A program made the position numbers and the translations under genes. The notes under the pieces are model-generated. The model saw only the letters and a program-made list of their open reading frames with translations. It was not told where the DNA came from and ran no database searches. From contig SDUX01000008.1 of assembly GCA_008729055.1 (NCBI GenBank), positions 5,357,756 to 5,421,755 of the forward strand: a DNA stretch of 64,000 nucleotides. The letters are read 5' to 3'. The stretch's first letter is position 1. Each line of letters opens with the position of its first letter. Positions 33,191-43,750 of this stretch are shown here, in pieces. The DNA comes from Pyropia haitanensis. Its lineage: Eukaryota > Rhodophyta > Bangiophyceae > Bangiales > Bangiaceae.

Positions 33191-33294
33191 CGGAATACAA
33201 TCAAATGTTTGAACGCAGCACGAATGAAAGAGGTCAGGCTCCCCAGCAGTAGAGAGGGGGGATGGGTGGGTGGGCTTCCACCGCGCAGACGCGC

Positions 33295-33867
33295 ACACGT
33301 CCACGGGAGTGCTGCCGCCGCGCAGCGGCGTACACGTCCACGGGAGTGCTGCCGCCGCGCAGCGGCGCACACGTCGACGGGAGTGCTGCCGCCGCGCAGC
33401 GGCGCACACCCCGACGGAAGTGCTGCCGCCGCGCAGCGGCGCACACCCCGACGGAAGTGCTGCCGCCGCGCAGCGGCGCACACGTCCACGGGAGTGCTGC
33501 CGCCGCGCAGCGGCGCACACGTCGACGGGAGTGCTGCCGCCGCGCAGCGGCGCACACGTCGACGGGAGTGCTGCCGCCGCGCAGCGGCGCACACGTCCAC
33601 GGGAGTGCTGCCGCCGCGCAGCGGCGCACACCCCGACGGAAGTGCTGCCGCCGCGCAGCGGCGCATACGTCGACGGGAGTGCTGCCGCCGCGCAGCGGCG
33701 CACACGTCGACGGGAGTGCTGCCGCCGCGCAGCGGCGCACACGTCCACGGGAGTGCTGCCGCCGCGCAGCGGCGCACACGTCGACGGGAGTGCTGCCGCC
33801 GCGCAGCGGCGCACACCCCGACGGAAGTGCTGCCGCCGCGCAGCGGCGCACACCCCGACGGAAGTGC
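33295..33867. repeat. 37-bp minisatellite, about 15-16 copies
   Basis: The unit is of the form GCACACGTCGACGGGAGTGC plus TGCCGCCGCGCAGCGGC, with a short palindrome (GCCGCnGCGCAGCGGC) in each copy. Variants alternate at one site (GTCCAC, GTCGAC, CCCCGAC). Since 37 is not a multiple of 3 the frame rotates, yet no stop occurs, so long ORFs appear in several frames on both strands. I take these ORFs as by-products. Confidence 0.92.
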
Positions 33868-33904
33868 CCCAGCCCCCCTCCCCTCCCCTCGCGCGCCCTT
33901 CCCA

Positions 33905-34020
33905 CCCACCTCGCCGCCTCCCACCACGTTGAAAATCACACCTGTCCCTCCCCGCCCCTGCCGCCCACCTCGCCGCCTCCCACTACGTTGAAAATCACGC
34001 AGGTCCCTCCTCGCCCCTAT
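33905..34020. repeat. 59-bp direct duplication
   Basis: CCCACCTCGCCGCCTCCCAC followed by ACGTTGAAAATCAC occurs at 33905 and again at 33964. The second copy overlaps the 3' end of the ORF at 33995-34759. Confidence 0.85.
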
Positions 34021-34759
34021 TGTGGGCAGCCGCGGCTGCCGCCCGCGCCCGCTGGCGTCGCTCAGCCCTGGTGAGGTTGGCGCGCGCAGCAGTCTCGCAG
34101 TTGCGTAGCCTCCGAGCCCACAAGCGCATCGCGCGCGGGTCGTCCGTCGTCGGAGCGACGATCGCCGACGACGGACGACGGAGCGGACGACTGCTGGCCG
34201 GCTTACAGGGGCCAGGCGAAGGAACAGCATGCCCGACACCAACCAAAGGGGTACCGGACCACCCCGCCAGAGAGTCCGCGGCCGCCACGGCCGCGACGGG
34301 GGGGGCGGCCGCCGGCGCTGTCTTGATGGCGGCGGTCGCGGCCGCGAACGCCGCGTCGAACAGCGCTCCGTTGGGGCCTGTCCGCAGGACGGCGGCCGCG
34401 GCCGCGAACGCCGCGACGGGGGGGGCGGCCGCCGGCGCCGTCTTGATGGCGGCGGTCGCGGGCGCGAACGCCGCGTCGAACAGCGCTCCGTTGGGGCCGG
34501 CCGCAGTTGGCGCCGTCGCCGCGACGGGGGGGACGGCCACGGGCGGCGACGCGGCCGCAGTTGGTGCCGTCGCCGCGACGGGGGGGACGGCCACGGGCGG
34601 CGACGCGGCCGCAGTTGGCGCCGTTGCCGCGACGGGGAAGGCGGCCACGGGCGGAGACGCGCCGGCACCGCCCACCCCGGTGGAGGAAACGGGCGGCGGT
34701 GGGGATGCGGGCGGCGCCCGCTTGCGGCCCCGCCCACCGCGCCGGGTCTTCTTGCCCAT
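33995..34759 (-). CDS. Relative of the array ORF: basic, Ala-rich 254-aa protein of unknown function
   Basis: ATG at 34759 starts MGKKTRRGGRGRKRA, nearly the same as the array protein's start (MGKTRRGGRGRKRAR). The rest differs: ASPPVAVPPVAATAPTA occurs three to four times, a ~36-residue repeat beginning GPNGALFDAAFA occurs twice, and the C-terminus is basic (RRLRNCETAARANLTRAERR). The globular part of the array protein is absent. Its upstream flank (34850-35020) shares the motif found at the array edge, so the two loci have a common origin. Function is unknown; the basic tail suggests nucleic-acid binding. Confidence 0.45.
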   Translation of the reverse strand: MGKKTRRGGRGRKRAPPASPPPPVSSTGVGGAGASPPVAAFPVAATAPTAAASPPVAVPPVAATAPTAAASPPVAVPPVAATAPTAAGPNGALFDAAFAPATAAIKTAPAAAPPVAAFAAAAAVLRTGPNGALFDAAFAAATAAIKTAPAAAPPVAAVAAADSLAGWSGTPLVGVGHAVPSPGPCKPASSRPLRRPSSAIVAPTTDDPRAMRLWARRLRNCETAARANLTRAERRQRARAAAAAAHNRGEEGPA

Positions 34760-34849
34760 GGTGTGGAAGTGGGGGGCGCGGGTGGTGATGGGTGAGGTCG
34801 GCGGTTGAACGGTGGGGTGAAGGAGGTGCGGAAGCGCTGGAGGGGGTGT

Positions 34850-34968
34850 CGTGAGGCGACTGACACGGCATTCATTAATGGCCTCCCACCACCCTCCCCC
34901 TCCCCGCGGCTGTCGATGGCGTGGTGGTGTGGACCACATAGGGTGCAACACGCGTCGCCTTGTCCGCC

Positions 34969-35006
<38 letters not shown>

Positions 35007-35020
35007 CTGTCGATAACTGC
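34850..35020. repeat. Intron-flank-like block with poly-C
   Basis: The plus strand holds GGCTGTCGATGGCGTGGTGG (34901 on) and ACACGCGTCGCC (34951 on), matching the minus strand of the array around the intron core end. A ~36-C run (34970-35004) and a second CGGCTGTCGAT follow. It is thus a diverged, inverted copy of the array segment next to the S-like element. Confidence 0.7.
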
Positions 35021-36690
35021 AGACTAGTGCGGACCGGTGAGAGACACTGGCCACGTCCCTGCCGCGCTCTGCAGCTTCCCCCCCGGACGCCGCCGCGGCC
35101 GGCGGCCGCCGCCGCCGTGGTCAGCCGCCGCCTCTGACGCTGGTTGTGGCGGCCCGGCGCTGCCGCTGCGGGCTGCCGCCCTCCCCCCCCCGGCCTCCGC
35201 CGCGGCCGACTGCCACCGCCGCCGCGGGCTGCCCTCTCTTTCCGTGGCCTCTGCCGCGGCTGGCTGCCGCCGCCGGTTGGGGCGGCCGGCTGCGGCCGTC
35301 GCGTGCTACCGCACCCCCCTCATGCCGTTGCGGACTGCCGTCCCCCCCCCCCGTCTGCGCCGCGGCCGGCTGCCGCCGGCGCCACGGGCTGCCGCCCCCC
35401 TCCGTCACCTCGCGGCGAAGGGTTGGACGACAGGGCCAGACGACGATGGTGGGGGGGAAGGGGGAGCGAACGGCAAGACAACTGGTGACCAGCAATCCAG
35501 GTTGAACGAGGAGGTATTTGTGAGTAAAATGTGCAATAGCGATTATTCAACTGAGAACAATACGTATATCCGCGACTTGGCTCACATCTCGTCGCATATC
35601 TAGGGAATAAAATGCGCCATTCGTCTCATGTGATAGGCTGTCACACGATCTCAGCCGTGCAACCTGAGGAGTGCATCCCGAATTCATCATTGCTGGACAG
35701 ACGATTACAATACTTGACTTGGCGAGTAACCTGGTCAGCGACTCGCGCGACTGCTGGGACACAAGCGGCTGAAGCGCCGGCGTCCGACGCCGCCCTCCAC
35801 CCCGCCCTGTCGCCCGCTTCACCATTCCCCGGCCACCCAGCAGGCCGGGTGGATACACAAGCCTTTTTTACTTGTTCTATTCAGTTTTGAGTGCGCGCCT
35901 ACAGGCGTCTGCTAGAGCAGAACCCCCAACGACCCCATAGACAGACACAATGCGTGCACCATCCCTCCTGGGCTCCGCAGCTCAGGGGCGCCTGTGACGG
36001 TGAAAACACGGCTCGCTATGACATTTTCATCATCCCTGATGCTCTGTGCACCAGAAGAACGCAACCGTTTGTGCAGACAGCGCGAGAAAGAGCCCCCAGT
36101 CTGCTTTATTTTCCTCAGTTGCCAAGTATAGGCCGGGGTACAGAGTGCATGAGAGCACCACGGCGGGAAGAGATAGTCGATTCTGGGTAATATGATCATT
36201 ATGAATCTATTGGTGCTCACATCCAGCGTCGTGCACCCGTACAGCCGACAAGAACAGCCACAGACTGGGTGGGTGATGCGTTACAATCGCCTCCTCCGAG
36301 CAATTGTGACCGTTATGGGTCTTCTTTTTTTAGCGAACCCTGAATACAAAGGTACCTGGTGGCTATGGTGCCGTAATAATGCAAAGAAAGCACACTGGAG
36401 CCCGCACATTGGCGATTAACTGACTGCAGATGGGGTGGTGGGCACTGGGACGCAGCTGGACGCGCCCACAGTGATGATAAGTGTGAAAAAAGCAGTGAAG
36501 GTAACTGACTACTCTGTCTAGATCTGACAGATGTAGTTTTTAGTGCATGAGAGCACTGTGGGGCGTTGGACTGCCTGTCGAGGCGACCTGCTCAGAGTGA
36601 CCACTTTGGGGACATGAAAGACGCACTTTCCGACGTCTGCGACACTTTCTGAGCACATGAGCGTGCTCAGCGTCATCGTTTTAGTCATCT

Positions 36691-37828
36691 GAGGCCAGGT
36701 CGAAAAAAATTTGCACATCTTGCTGAAATGCGTTGTAGCGGTGTATGGCGTAGTGTTGTGCATCTGTCCGCCACGTATGGAAATTTCCTTGACATGTCAA
36801 GCACCCCTCCGCACGACCCCGTGAGGCACGATTTCCTGACATTTCCTTTCTTTCCCTTTCTTTCCGACACGTGGCGTTTGGCGCGGAATGACCTTTAAAA
36901 GGCGGCGGCAGTACGCGAAGTCCGCCCAGCGCGCTGGTCGGAACGGCGCCGACTTGCCGTGCTGGTCGGACGCACCGCACCCGACCAGCTTCTCGCAGAG
37001 GCTGCCCACGCCTGCGAGGAGCCGCCCACGACGGCAAAGCTGACGTCAACGTGACCCCTCATCCTGTACGAGCACCCCCATAGCAGCGACCGGTGTACCG
37101 CTTTGTGAAGGTGATCGTTCGAGATGGCCGGAGGACTCTGACCTGCGGTGCTGACGCGTGCGTGTACTCCCTTTATGACAACATCACTCGTATGGAGGGC
37201 CACCTACGCCATTGCGAGCATGCATTATCTCAGTTTCCGGACATGCTGGCGGCGATCGGGAGGTCGTGTGCATCTGGCTCGACCGGCGGGCAATCCCTGG
37301 AGGGGAGGGTGGGGCGGGGGGTGGGCGGGGGTGGGGTGAAGGGGGTTGCGGGGGTGGCGCAGAGGATACCCGTGGGGGCCGCATGCGACCGCGGGGCGTC
37401 GGACGAGGGGGGGGGAGGGGGACGGGTGAGGAGGCAGGCACCGGGCATGTGGGTGAAGTCAGATCACCACCGGGGAGGGACGGGGGGGGGGGCGGGGCGC
37501 ACCGTGGATGGGCGTCGCCACGGAAGGAGGGGGGGCGGACGTCCCCGACTCAGCCACCGCCGTGAGAGCCGGCGATCAGACGAAAATACTCCAAAAGTTC
37601 TCTCGAACGCTGCTGGTAGTTCTTGACGGTGGAGGCCTGACGCTCTCTCCACCCTGCTCTCTTTCCCCTCTGTCTTGGAAAGCGACAGGAATGACAGGAG
37701 AAACAATTTCCGTCAGACAGATTGCACAACACTAGTATGGCGCCTGGCACCCAGGAGTGCATCAGGCGCTGTGACCGCGTGCAACACGAGTCAAGGACCA
37801 CTCAACAAACTTTTCTGAAGCAGTCGCC
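36691..37828. other. Central region of the foldback element
   Basis: Besides the zinc-finger-like stretch it contains a G-rich block (37290-37540) and AT-richer ends. No complete gene seen. Confidence 0.5.
37093..37300 (+). pseudogene. Possible BED-like zinc-finger remnant in the foldback centre
   Basis: The frame (starting at GTG 37093, no ATG before it) reads LTCGADACVYSLYDN and MEGHLRHCEHAL, giving C-x4-C ... H-x3-C with about 14 residues between. This resembles the BED finger at the N-terminus of hAT-type transposases, although C-x4-C is atypical. The rest of the frame is Gly/Arg low complexity. If correct it would be all that is left of a transposase. Confidence 0.35.
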
Positions 37829-39458
37829 GTAGACTAAAACGATGACGCTGAGCACGTGTATGTGCTCAGAAAGCGTCGCAAACGATGGGAAGTGGGTCAT
37901 ATGGACCCCTAAAATGACCATTCTGGGCAGGTCGCCTCGACTGGCCGTCCAATGCCCCACAGTGCTCTCATGCACTAAAACCTACATCTGTCAGATCTAG
38001 ACAGTGTAGCCAGTTATCTCCACTGCTTTTTTCACTCTCACCGACACACTGGGCGCGTCCAGCTGCGCCATAGTGCCTGCAACCGCGCAGCAGTCAGTTA
38101 GTCGCCAATGTGCGGGCTCCAGTGTGCTTTCTTTGCATTTTTACGCCACCGTAGTCACCAGATACCTTTCCCTCAGTGTTCAGTGCAAAAAGTAGATCCA
38201 TAGTGCTCACAACCGCTCGGAGGGGTCGATGGTAGCGCTTCACCCTTCCAGTCTCTCGCTGTTCCTGTGGGCTGCACGGGTGGACGACGCCAGATGTGTG
38301 CACCAACAGATTCAGCGTGATCATGTTACCCAGAAATGATGAGCCCTTCCCACGGTGGGGCTCTCATGGATGCTATATGCAGGCCCATACTGAGCAACTG
38401 ATGACACCAAAACGTAGAGGTGGCGCTTTCCCGCGCTGTCTACACAAGCGGTTGCGTTCTTCTGGTGCACAGAGCATCAGGGATGATGAAAATGTCATAG
38501 CGAGCCGTGTTTTCACCGTCACAGGCGCCCCTGAGCTGCGGAGCCCAGGAGGGATGGTGCACGCATTGTGTCTGTCTATGGGGTCGTTGGGGGTTCTGCT
38601 CTAGCAGACGCCTGTAGGCGCGCACTCAAAACTGAATAGAACAAGTAAAAAAGGCTTGTGTATCCACCCGGCCTGCTGGGTGGCCGGGGAATGGTGAAGC
38701 GGGCGACAGGGCGGGGTGGAGGGCGGCGTCGGACGCCGGCGCTTCAGCCGCTTGTGTCCCAGCAGTCGCGCGAGTCGCTGACCAGGTTACTCGCCAAGTC
38801 AAGTATTGTAATCGTCTGTCCAGCAATGATGAATTCGGGATGCACTCCTCAGGTTGCACGGCTGAGATCGTGTGACAGCCTATCACATGAGACGAATGGC
38901 GCATTTTATTCCCTAGATATGCGACGAGATGTGAGCCAAGTCGCGGATATACGTATTGTTCTCAGTTGAATAATCGCTATTGCACATTTTACTCACAAAT
39001 ACCTCCTCGTTCAACCTGGATTGCTGGTCACCAGTTGTCTTGCCGTTCGCTCCCCCTTCCCCCCCACCATCGTCGTCTGGCCCTGTCGTCCAACCCTTCG
39101 CCGCGAGGTGACGGAGGGGGGCGGCAGCCCGTGGCGCCGGCGGCAGCCGGCCGCGGCGCAGACGGGGGGGGGGGACGGCAGTCCGCAACGGCATGAGGGG
39201 GGTGCGGTAGCACGCGACGGCCGCAGCCGGCCGCCCCAACCGGCGGCGGCAGCCAGCCGCGGCAGAGGCCACGGAAAGAGAGGGCAGCCCGCGGCGGCGG
39301 TGGCAGTCGGCCGCGGCGGAGGCCGGGGGGGGAGGGCGGCAGCCCGCAGCGGCAGCGCCGGGCCGCCACAACCAGCGTCAGAGGCGGCGGCTGACCACGG
39401 CGGCGGCGGCCGCCGGCCGCGGCGGCGTCCGGGGGGGAAGCTGCAGAGCGCGGCAGGG

Positions 39459-40940
39459 GCGCCAGGCCCCCCTGACCGACGGGGGCAGTGGCGGTGGAGG
39501 GCGGCGGCGGCGGCCGCCGCCTCTGCCACGATGGTAGCGTCGGCAGGGAGGAGCAGCCGTGACGGGCGGCAGCAGCCGTCGCCGTGGCGGAGGCAGCGGC
39601 GGTAGAAAACGGTGGCGGCGGCCGTCGCGGCCGCCGCAATGACTACGGCGGCCGCGGCCGCGGGCGCTGCGGTGGCGGGCGGCGACGGCCGCTGCCGCCA
39701 CGGGGGCAGCGGCGGGAGGGGGCGGCGGCGGCGGCGGGGGCAGCAGCGACAGTGGGCGGCGGCGGCGGCCACGACGACGGGGACAGAGGTGGCAGGTGGC
39801 CGCGGCGGCCGCTGCCGCGATGGCGGCGGCGGCAGAGGGCGGCAGCGGCCACGGGGGCAGCGGTGGCAGGCGGCGGCGGCCGCTGCCGCGCAGACGCAGC
39901 GGTGGCGGGTGGCGGCGGCCGCATGGGCAGCGGTAGTGAGAAGCGGCCGCCGCCGCCGCCGCGGGGGCAGCGGTGGCGGGGGGCGGCGGTGGCCGCCGCC
40001 GCCACGCCCGCGATGGCGGCGGCCGCCGCGACCGCGCCGCGGCCGCGGGGGAAGCGAAGGCGGGCGGTAGCGGCCGCTACCGCGGCGGGCGAAGCGGCCG
40101 CTGAGGGCGGCGGCGGCGGCCGGTGCCGCCGCGGCGGGCGTGGCGGCGTCGGCGGCCGCGGGCGGCGGCGGGCGGCAGTGGCGGCGGCGGGGCCAGCGAT
40201 GGCAGCGGCGGCGGGGGGCGACAGCGGCGGCCGGCGCCGCTATGGCGGGCGCAGCGGCGGCGACCGACAGCGGCGGCGGCCGGCGCCGCCGCTGCGGGAG
40301 CAGTGGCGGAGGCCGGCGGCGGCGGCAGCCGGCGCCGCCACGGCGGGAGCAGCGGCGGCGGCCGGCGGGGGCAGCGGCGGCGGCCGGCGGGGGCAGCGGC
40401 GGCGGCCGGCGGCGGCAGCGGCGGCAGCCACCGCGGCGGCGGAGAAGCAGGGGTAGCGGCGGCGGGGAGGGGCGGCGGCGGCGGCCCCCGCCGCCGCGGG
40501 AGCAGCGGCGGCCGCCGCCACCGCCGCGGGAGCAGCGGCGGCACGGAGCGGCGGCGGCAGCCAGCGCCGCCGCGCCGGCGGCGGCGGCGGCGGGCGGCGT
40601 GGGCAGCGACGGCGGCCGCAGCGGCGGCGGCGGGGCAGCAAGAGCAGCGGCGGAGGGGGGCGGCGGCGGCAGCCGGCGCGGCCGCGGCGGGGGCAGCGGC
40701 GGCGGTCGGCCGAGCCAGCGACCGCAGCCGCCGCAGCGGCAGGGGCAGCGGGGGCAGCGTCGGCGGGGGGCGGCGGCGGCGGTCGCCGCTGCCGCGGCGG
40801 GGGCATCGGTCACGGGGGCAGCCGTGGCGGGGAGCGCTGGCGCCGACCGCGACGGCGACCGCGGCGGCGGGGGCAGCGGTTGCGGGTGGCGGTGGCTGCC
40901 GCGGCCGCCGCGGGGGGGCAGCGGCGATGTGGGGCTGCAC
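39459..40940. repeat. Cryptic triplet-rich region (GCGGCG/GGCGGC), 1.5 kb
   Basis: An irregular mixture of GCGGCGG, GCAGCGG and CGCCGC words, strongly G over C on the plus strand. Five of six frames are open for long distances (for example 39011-41173 minus), reading poly-Arg, poly-Ala or poly-Pro. I regard these frames as artefacts of composition. Confidence 0.85.
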
Positions 40941-41758
40941 ATGGCGCGCTCTTTCGCGGACGCATTGTCATCGCGGCCCAGAGGGCCACATGGCGCGATT
41001 TTCGCGGACGCACTGTAGTCGAACTGGGCGCGGCTAGAATCGTTCGTTCGATGTGACCTTGGGTGTGCTACTTTCTCGTTTTGTGCTGCGCTCTCAGGCG
41101 CCGTCGCGGGTGCGCCGCCGTGCTGAGGAGCGCTGAGGAGCCAGCATCCAGCCCCACCATGTGAAAATTTCACAGGGTGGACCTACATCTCGTTTCCTGT
41201 ATGCGGCTGTCGGGAATCGGGCACGGCAAGTGCAGCTACGGCTGGGAGCCGACCTCGAGCAGGGCGCTGATTGGTCCAAAAGCAGTTCTGTTCTCTTGCA
41301 ATCTCGCCAGTTTCCACTGGATCTCAGGCGATTTCTTGACCACCGAGCAGCGCAGTGGGTGCTAAACCGGGACCACGTGCAAGAGGGGTCGGAGCCGATC
41401 ATCACGATTCTTGCTTGCACGGCAACGGTGCTCGACCCCTGTTGGCAGCAAGAAATTTGCTAAGAGTTTGCTGCTCAAAGCACGATTCTTGCACTGGTGC
41501 AAAAGTCAAGCAGTCTTGTCGTCCAGAACAAAAAATCTCCCGCGTTTGATTCAGCCGGTTTGTCGGACGGTGTCCAATGAAAACTCTCGGTTGACTTGGA
41601 GAGCGCAGCGTTGAGAACGAACCCCTCTGTCATGCGCGTACCCACATCCACGCAGCCGCCGCCGCAGTCGCATTCGCCGACGGGCGGGCGGCGGCCGCGG
41701 CGGACCGCGAGGCGGGGTCTGCCGCCGCGGCGGCCGCTGCCGCTCGTCGCGCGGCGAG
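40941..41758. other. Intergenic, no gene recognised
   Basis: AT-richer than its surroundings. A duplicated word (GGGCCACATGGCGCG-like near 40935 and 40985) is the only structure noticed. Short ORFs have no recognisable features. Confidence 0.4.
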
Positions 41759-41872
41759 CTAGTCCCGCTTGGGATTGAGGTCGCGCGCCCAGTTGAGCGA
41801 GTAGTCGGCCTTCGTCGCGCCATCCACCGCGTTCCACACCTTGATCGTCTTGTCCGCCTCGGCCGGCAGCAG
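41759..41872 (-). pseudogene. PRL1/PLRG1 (Prp46) WD40 protein, C-terminal fragment
   Basis: The frame reads AEADKTIKVWNAVDGAT, then a Trp (NWARDL) and a stop, matching the end of pleiotropic regulator 1 (EADKTIKxxKEDxxAT ... xWxPxxxK), a WD40 subunit of the NineTeen complex of the spliceosome. The preceding frame (LLAPPPLLP) loses the WD40 pattern. It could also be the last exon of a gene whose other exons lie elsewhere, but no further WD repeats were seen on the minus strand up to 42.7 kb. Confidence 0.5.
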
Positions 41873-42769
41873 CGGTGGCGGCGCGAGTAGCCTGGGGGTT
41901 GGCGGTCGCAGCCGCACGAAGGGGGGCACGCGTCTGCACTTCCTCGGGAGGGGTCGTTTTGGTCGCCGTGGGCGGAACGAGGACATCCGCACGGCGGGAG
42001 AGCGGCACGCGTCGGCCGTGAGCACGTTGTCGTACGAGAGAAAGGCGGAGAGAGGGAAGCACCAATTTTTTTGTTATTCCCCACCTTCATGTGCAGGTGT
42101 ATTGACTGACTCGACAACGGGAGAAATTCTGGCTGCACGGCCGTCTTCCCGGAGCGGCCTTGATAGCTCTTGAGCAAAACGCGACAAGCGTTGTCTAAAA
42201 ATGCTGTTCTCCGCAGCAGTTTTTTTCAATCCGTTGTACACAGCGCTCCGTTATAATAACGCTTGTTCCCGACGTGCGACAGCGTAGCCCCAAGAACGGC
42301 GCTTCTTTTGGTGTAACGGTTGTCCCCGGTACTCATACGGAACCTACTCCTGAAGCGCATGCTATGAGAAATCACGGAAAACGTGGGCGGAACATGTGAT
42401 GCTGGGGGGTCTCAAATCGTTGCATCCCCGGATTACACCAAACATGCAAGAAATCCGTGGTCCCGGTTTAGCCTGCGCTGCGCAGGCGAGCCAGCCGCAA
42501 CGGGAGCCAGTCCTCCCATCGATCTGGTCTGAAACCCCCAGACAGTTGCAATGTTCTGTCTGCGCAACAACTGTGCGCGTTACTGAGCAGCTATTGGTTT
42601 TCGTCAACGAGCTTTCATGCGCCTGTACATTTCAAGCAGGCTTTGTCGAGCACCGACAGAGCTCGTCAGGATAACCCACCGACACCCACCCCCCCGCTTC
42701 CCCTCCGACCCCCTCCTTCCCCATCTTCCAAATCGCCACCGTCTCTGTCCCAGCAATGGGGCCTTCACG
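41873..42769. other. Intergenic, no gene recognised
   Basis: Mixed composition. ORFs here (for example 42362-42607 minus) show no family features. Confidence 0.4.
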
Positions 42770-43583
42770 TCAGCCACTGGCAGGGCGGGCGGCTTGTGCC
42801 GCCCCTCCGTCACTCCCAACGTACGGCAGCGTCTCCCACAGGGCCAATGGCATTGGCGGTGGGGGGCCCAGGCTGCCGGCGCTGGGGGCGACCCTGTCCG
42901 CGGCCAGCGCCAGAGGCGGTGTCGTCGGCGATGGCAACCCCCACCGCTCCTGTCTGGCGTCAACGACAGAGGACGTGCCGTCGCCGCTGCCGCTGCCGCT
43001 GCCGCTGCCACCACCGCCGCTGCTGGGGATGCCGCTGCCGCTGCCGCTGCCGCTGCCGCTGTAATCCCCGCCGCTGCCGCTGATGCCACCGCTGCAGCTC
43101 ACGCCGCCGCCGCCGCTGATGCCGCCGCTGCCACTCACACAGCCGCTGCCGCCACCAAAGCTCCCCGTCTCAGTCGTGCTAACCCTGCTGGTGACAAACG
43201 GCAACGTCGGGCGTGGCGGCACAGGCACCCACAGCACCGGGATCCCGCCCCCCCCCCCCCCCCCGCTCGCCTCCCAACCATTGCTTGCGGGTAGACGGTG
43301 GGCAGCGCCCTCCCTCCCCCCACCTTCATACTCCTCTGACGGTGGGGGCGACGGGTATTCCCCACCGCCGCTGGCCACACCCGCCCCCCCCCTGCCGCCG
43401 CGGCTGCGCCACAGGCGGGTGGCGAAGAGGGCGGTCGCCGCCCCCGCAGCGGCGGCGGCCAGCGCGCCCGCCACCACCCCCACCGTGGCGCCGGCAGACA
43501 TGCCGCCGCCGCCGCTGCCACCGCCGCCACCATCCCCGCCGCCGCCGCCGGTACTAACGTCCCTCTCACCGGGCTCACCCGCA

Positions 43584-43616
<33 letters not shown>

Positions 43617-43715
43617 TCGCTGCTGCCGCCGCCACGGCGGTCGGGCGGCGGGCTCGCGGTGGGCTCACTGGCGCGTGGTGGGACGCTCCGCGTCGGCGTC
43701 GGTGGCGGTGTCGGT

Positions 43716-43750
<35 letters not shown>

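Larger units (their letters stand above)
35057..39458. mobile_element. Long-inverted-repeat (foldback) element, about 4.4 kb
   Basis: The sequence from 35057 to about 36690 is repeated in reverse complement at about 37829-39458, giving arms of about 1.63 kb around a 1.1-kb centre. The outer ~1 kb of the arms (35057-36066 and 38449-39458) is nearly identical apart from homopolymers, while the inner parts are clearly diverged. No target-site duplication was found at the ends (flanks GGCCACGT and GCGCCAGG), so the true ends are uncertain. It resembles foldback or non-autonomous TIR transposons; a segmental inverted duplication is the alternative. Confidence 0.75.

Noticed and set aside
30598..33252. 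An 884-codon plus-strand ORF taken as one gene
   Set aside because: It links pieces of ACLB, a helicase and an FHA protein through simple repeats and ends in unrelated sequence antisense to the CAP10 fragment.
33295..33867. CRISPR array
   Set aside because: Units are contiguous 37-bp repeats with no unique spacers, in a eukaryotic nuclear context.
32782..34875. A 697-codon minus-strand ORF covering the minisatellite
   Set aside because: It exists because the 37-bp repeat and GC-rich flanks lack stops; only its last ~110 codons show homology (CAP10 fragment).
35547..35858. The 103-codon ORF found identically in both arms of the foldback element
   Set aside because: Identity follows from the arms being copies; the sequence shows no domain, and the frame overlaps other equally open frames.
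39011..41173. A 720-codon minus-strand ORF
   Set aside because: Composed of poly-Pro, poly-Arg and poly-Ala from cryptic triplet repeats; competing frames on both strands are equally open.
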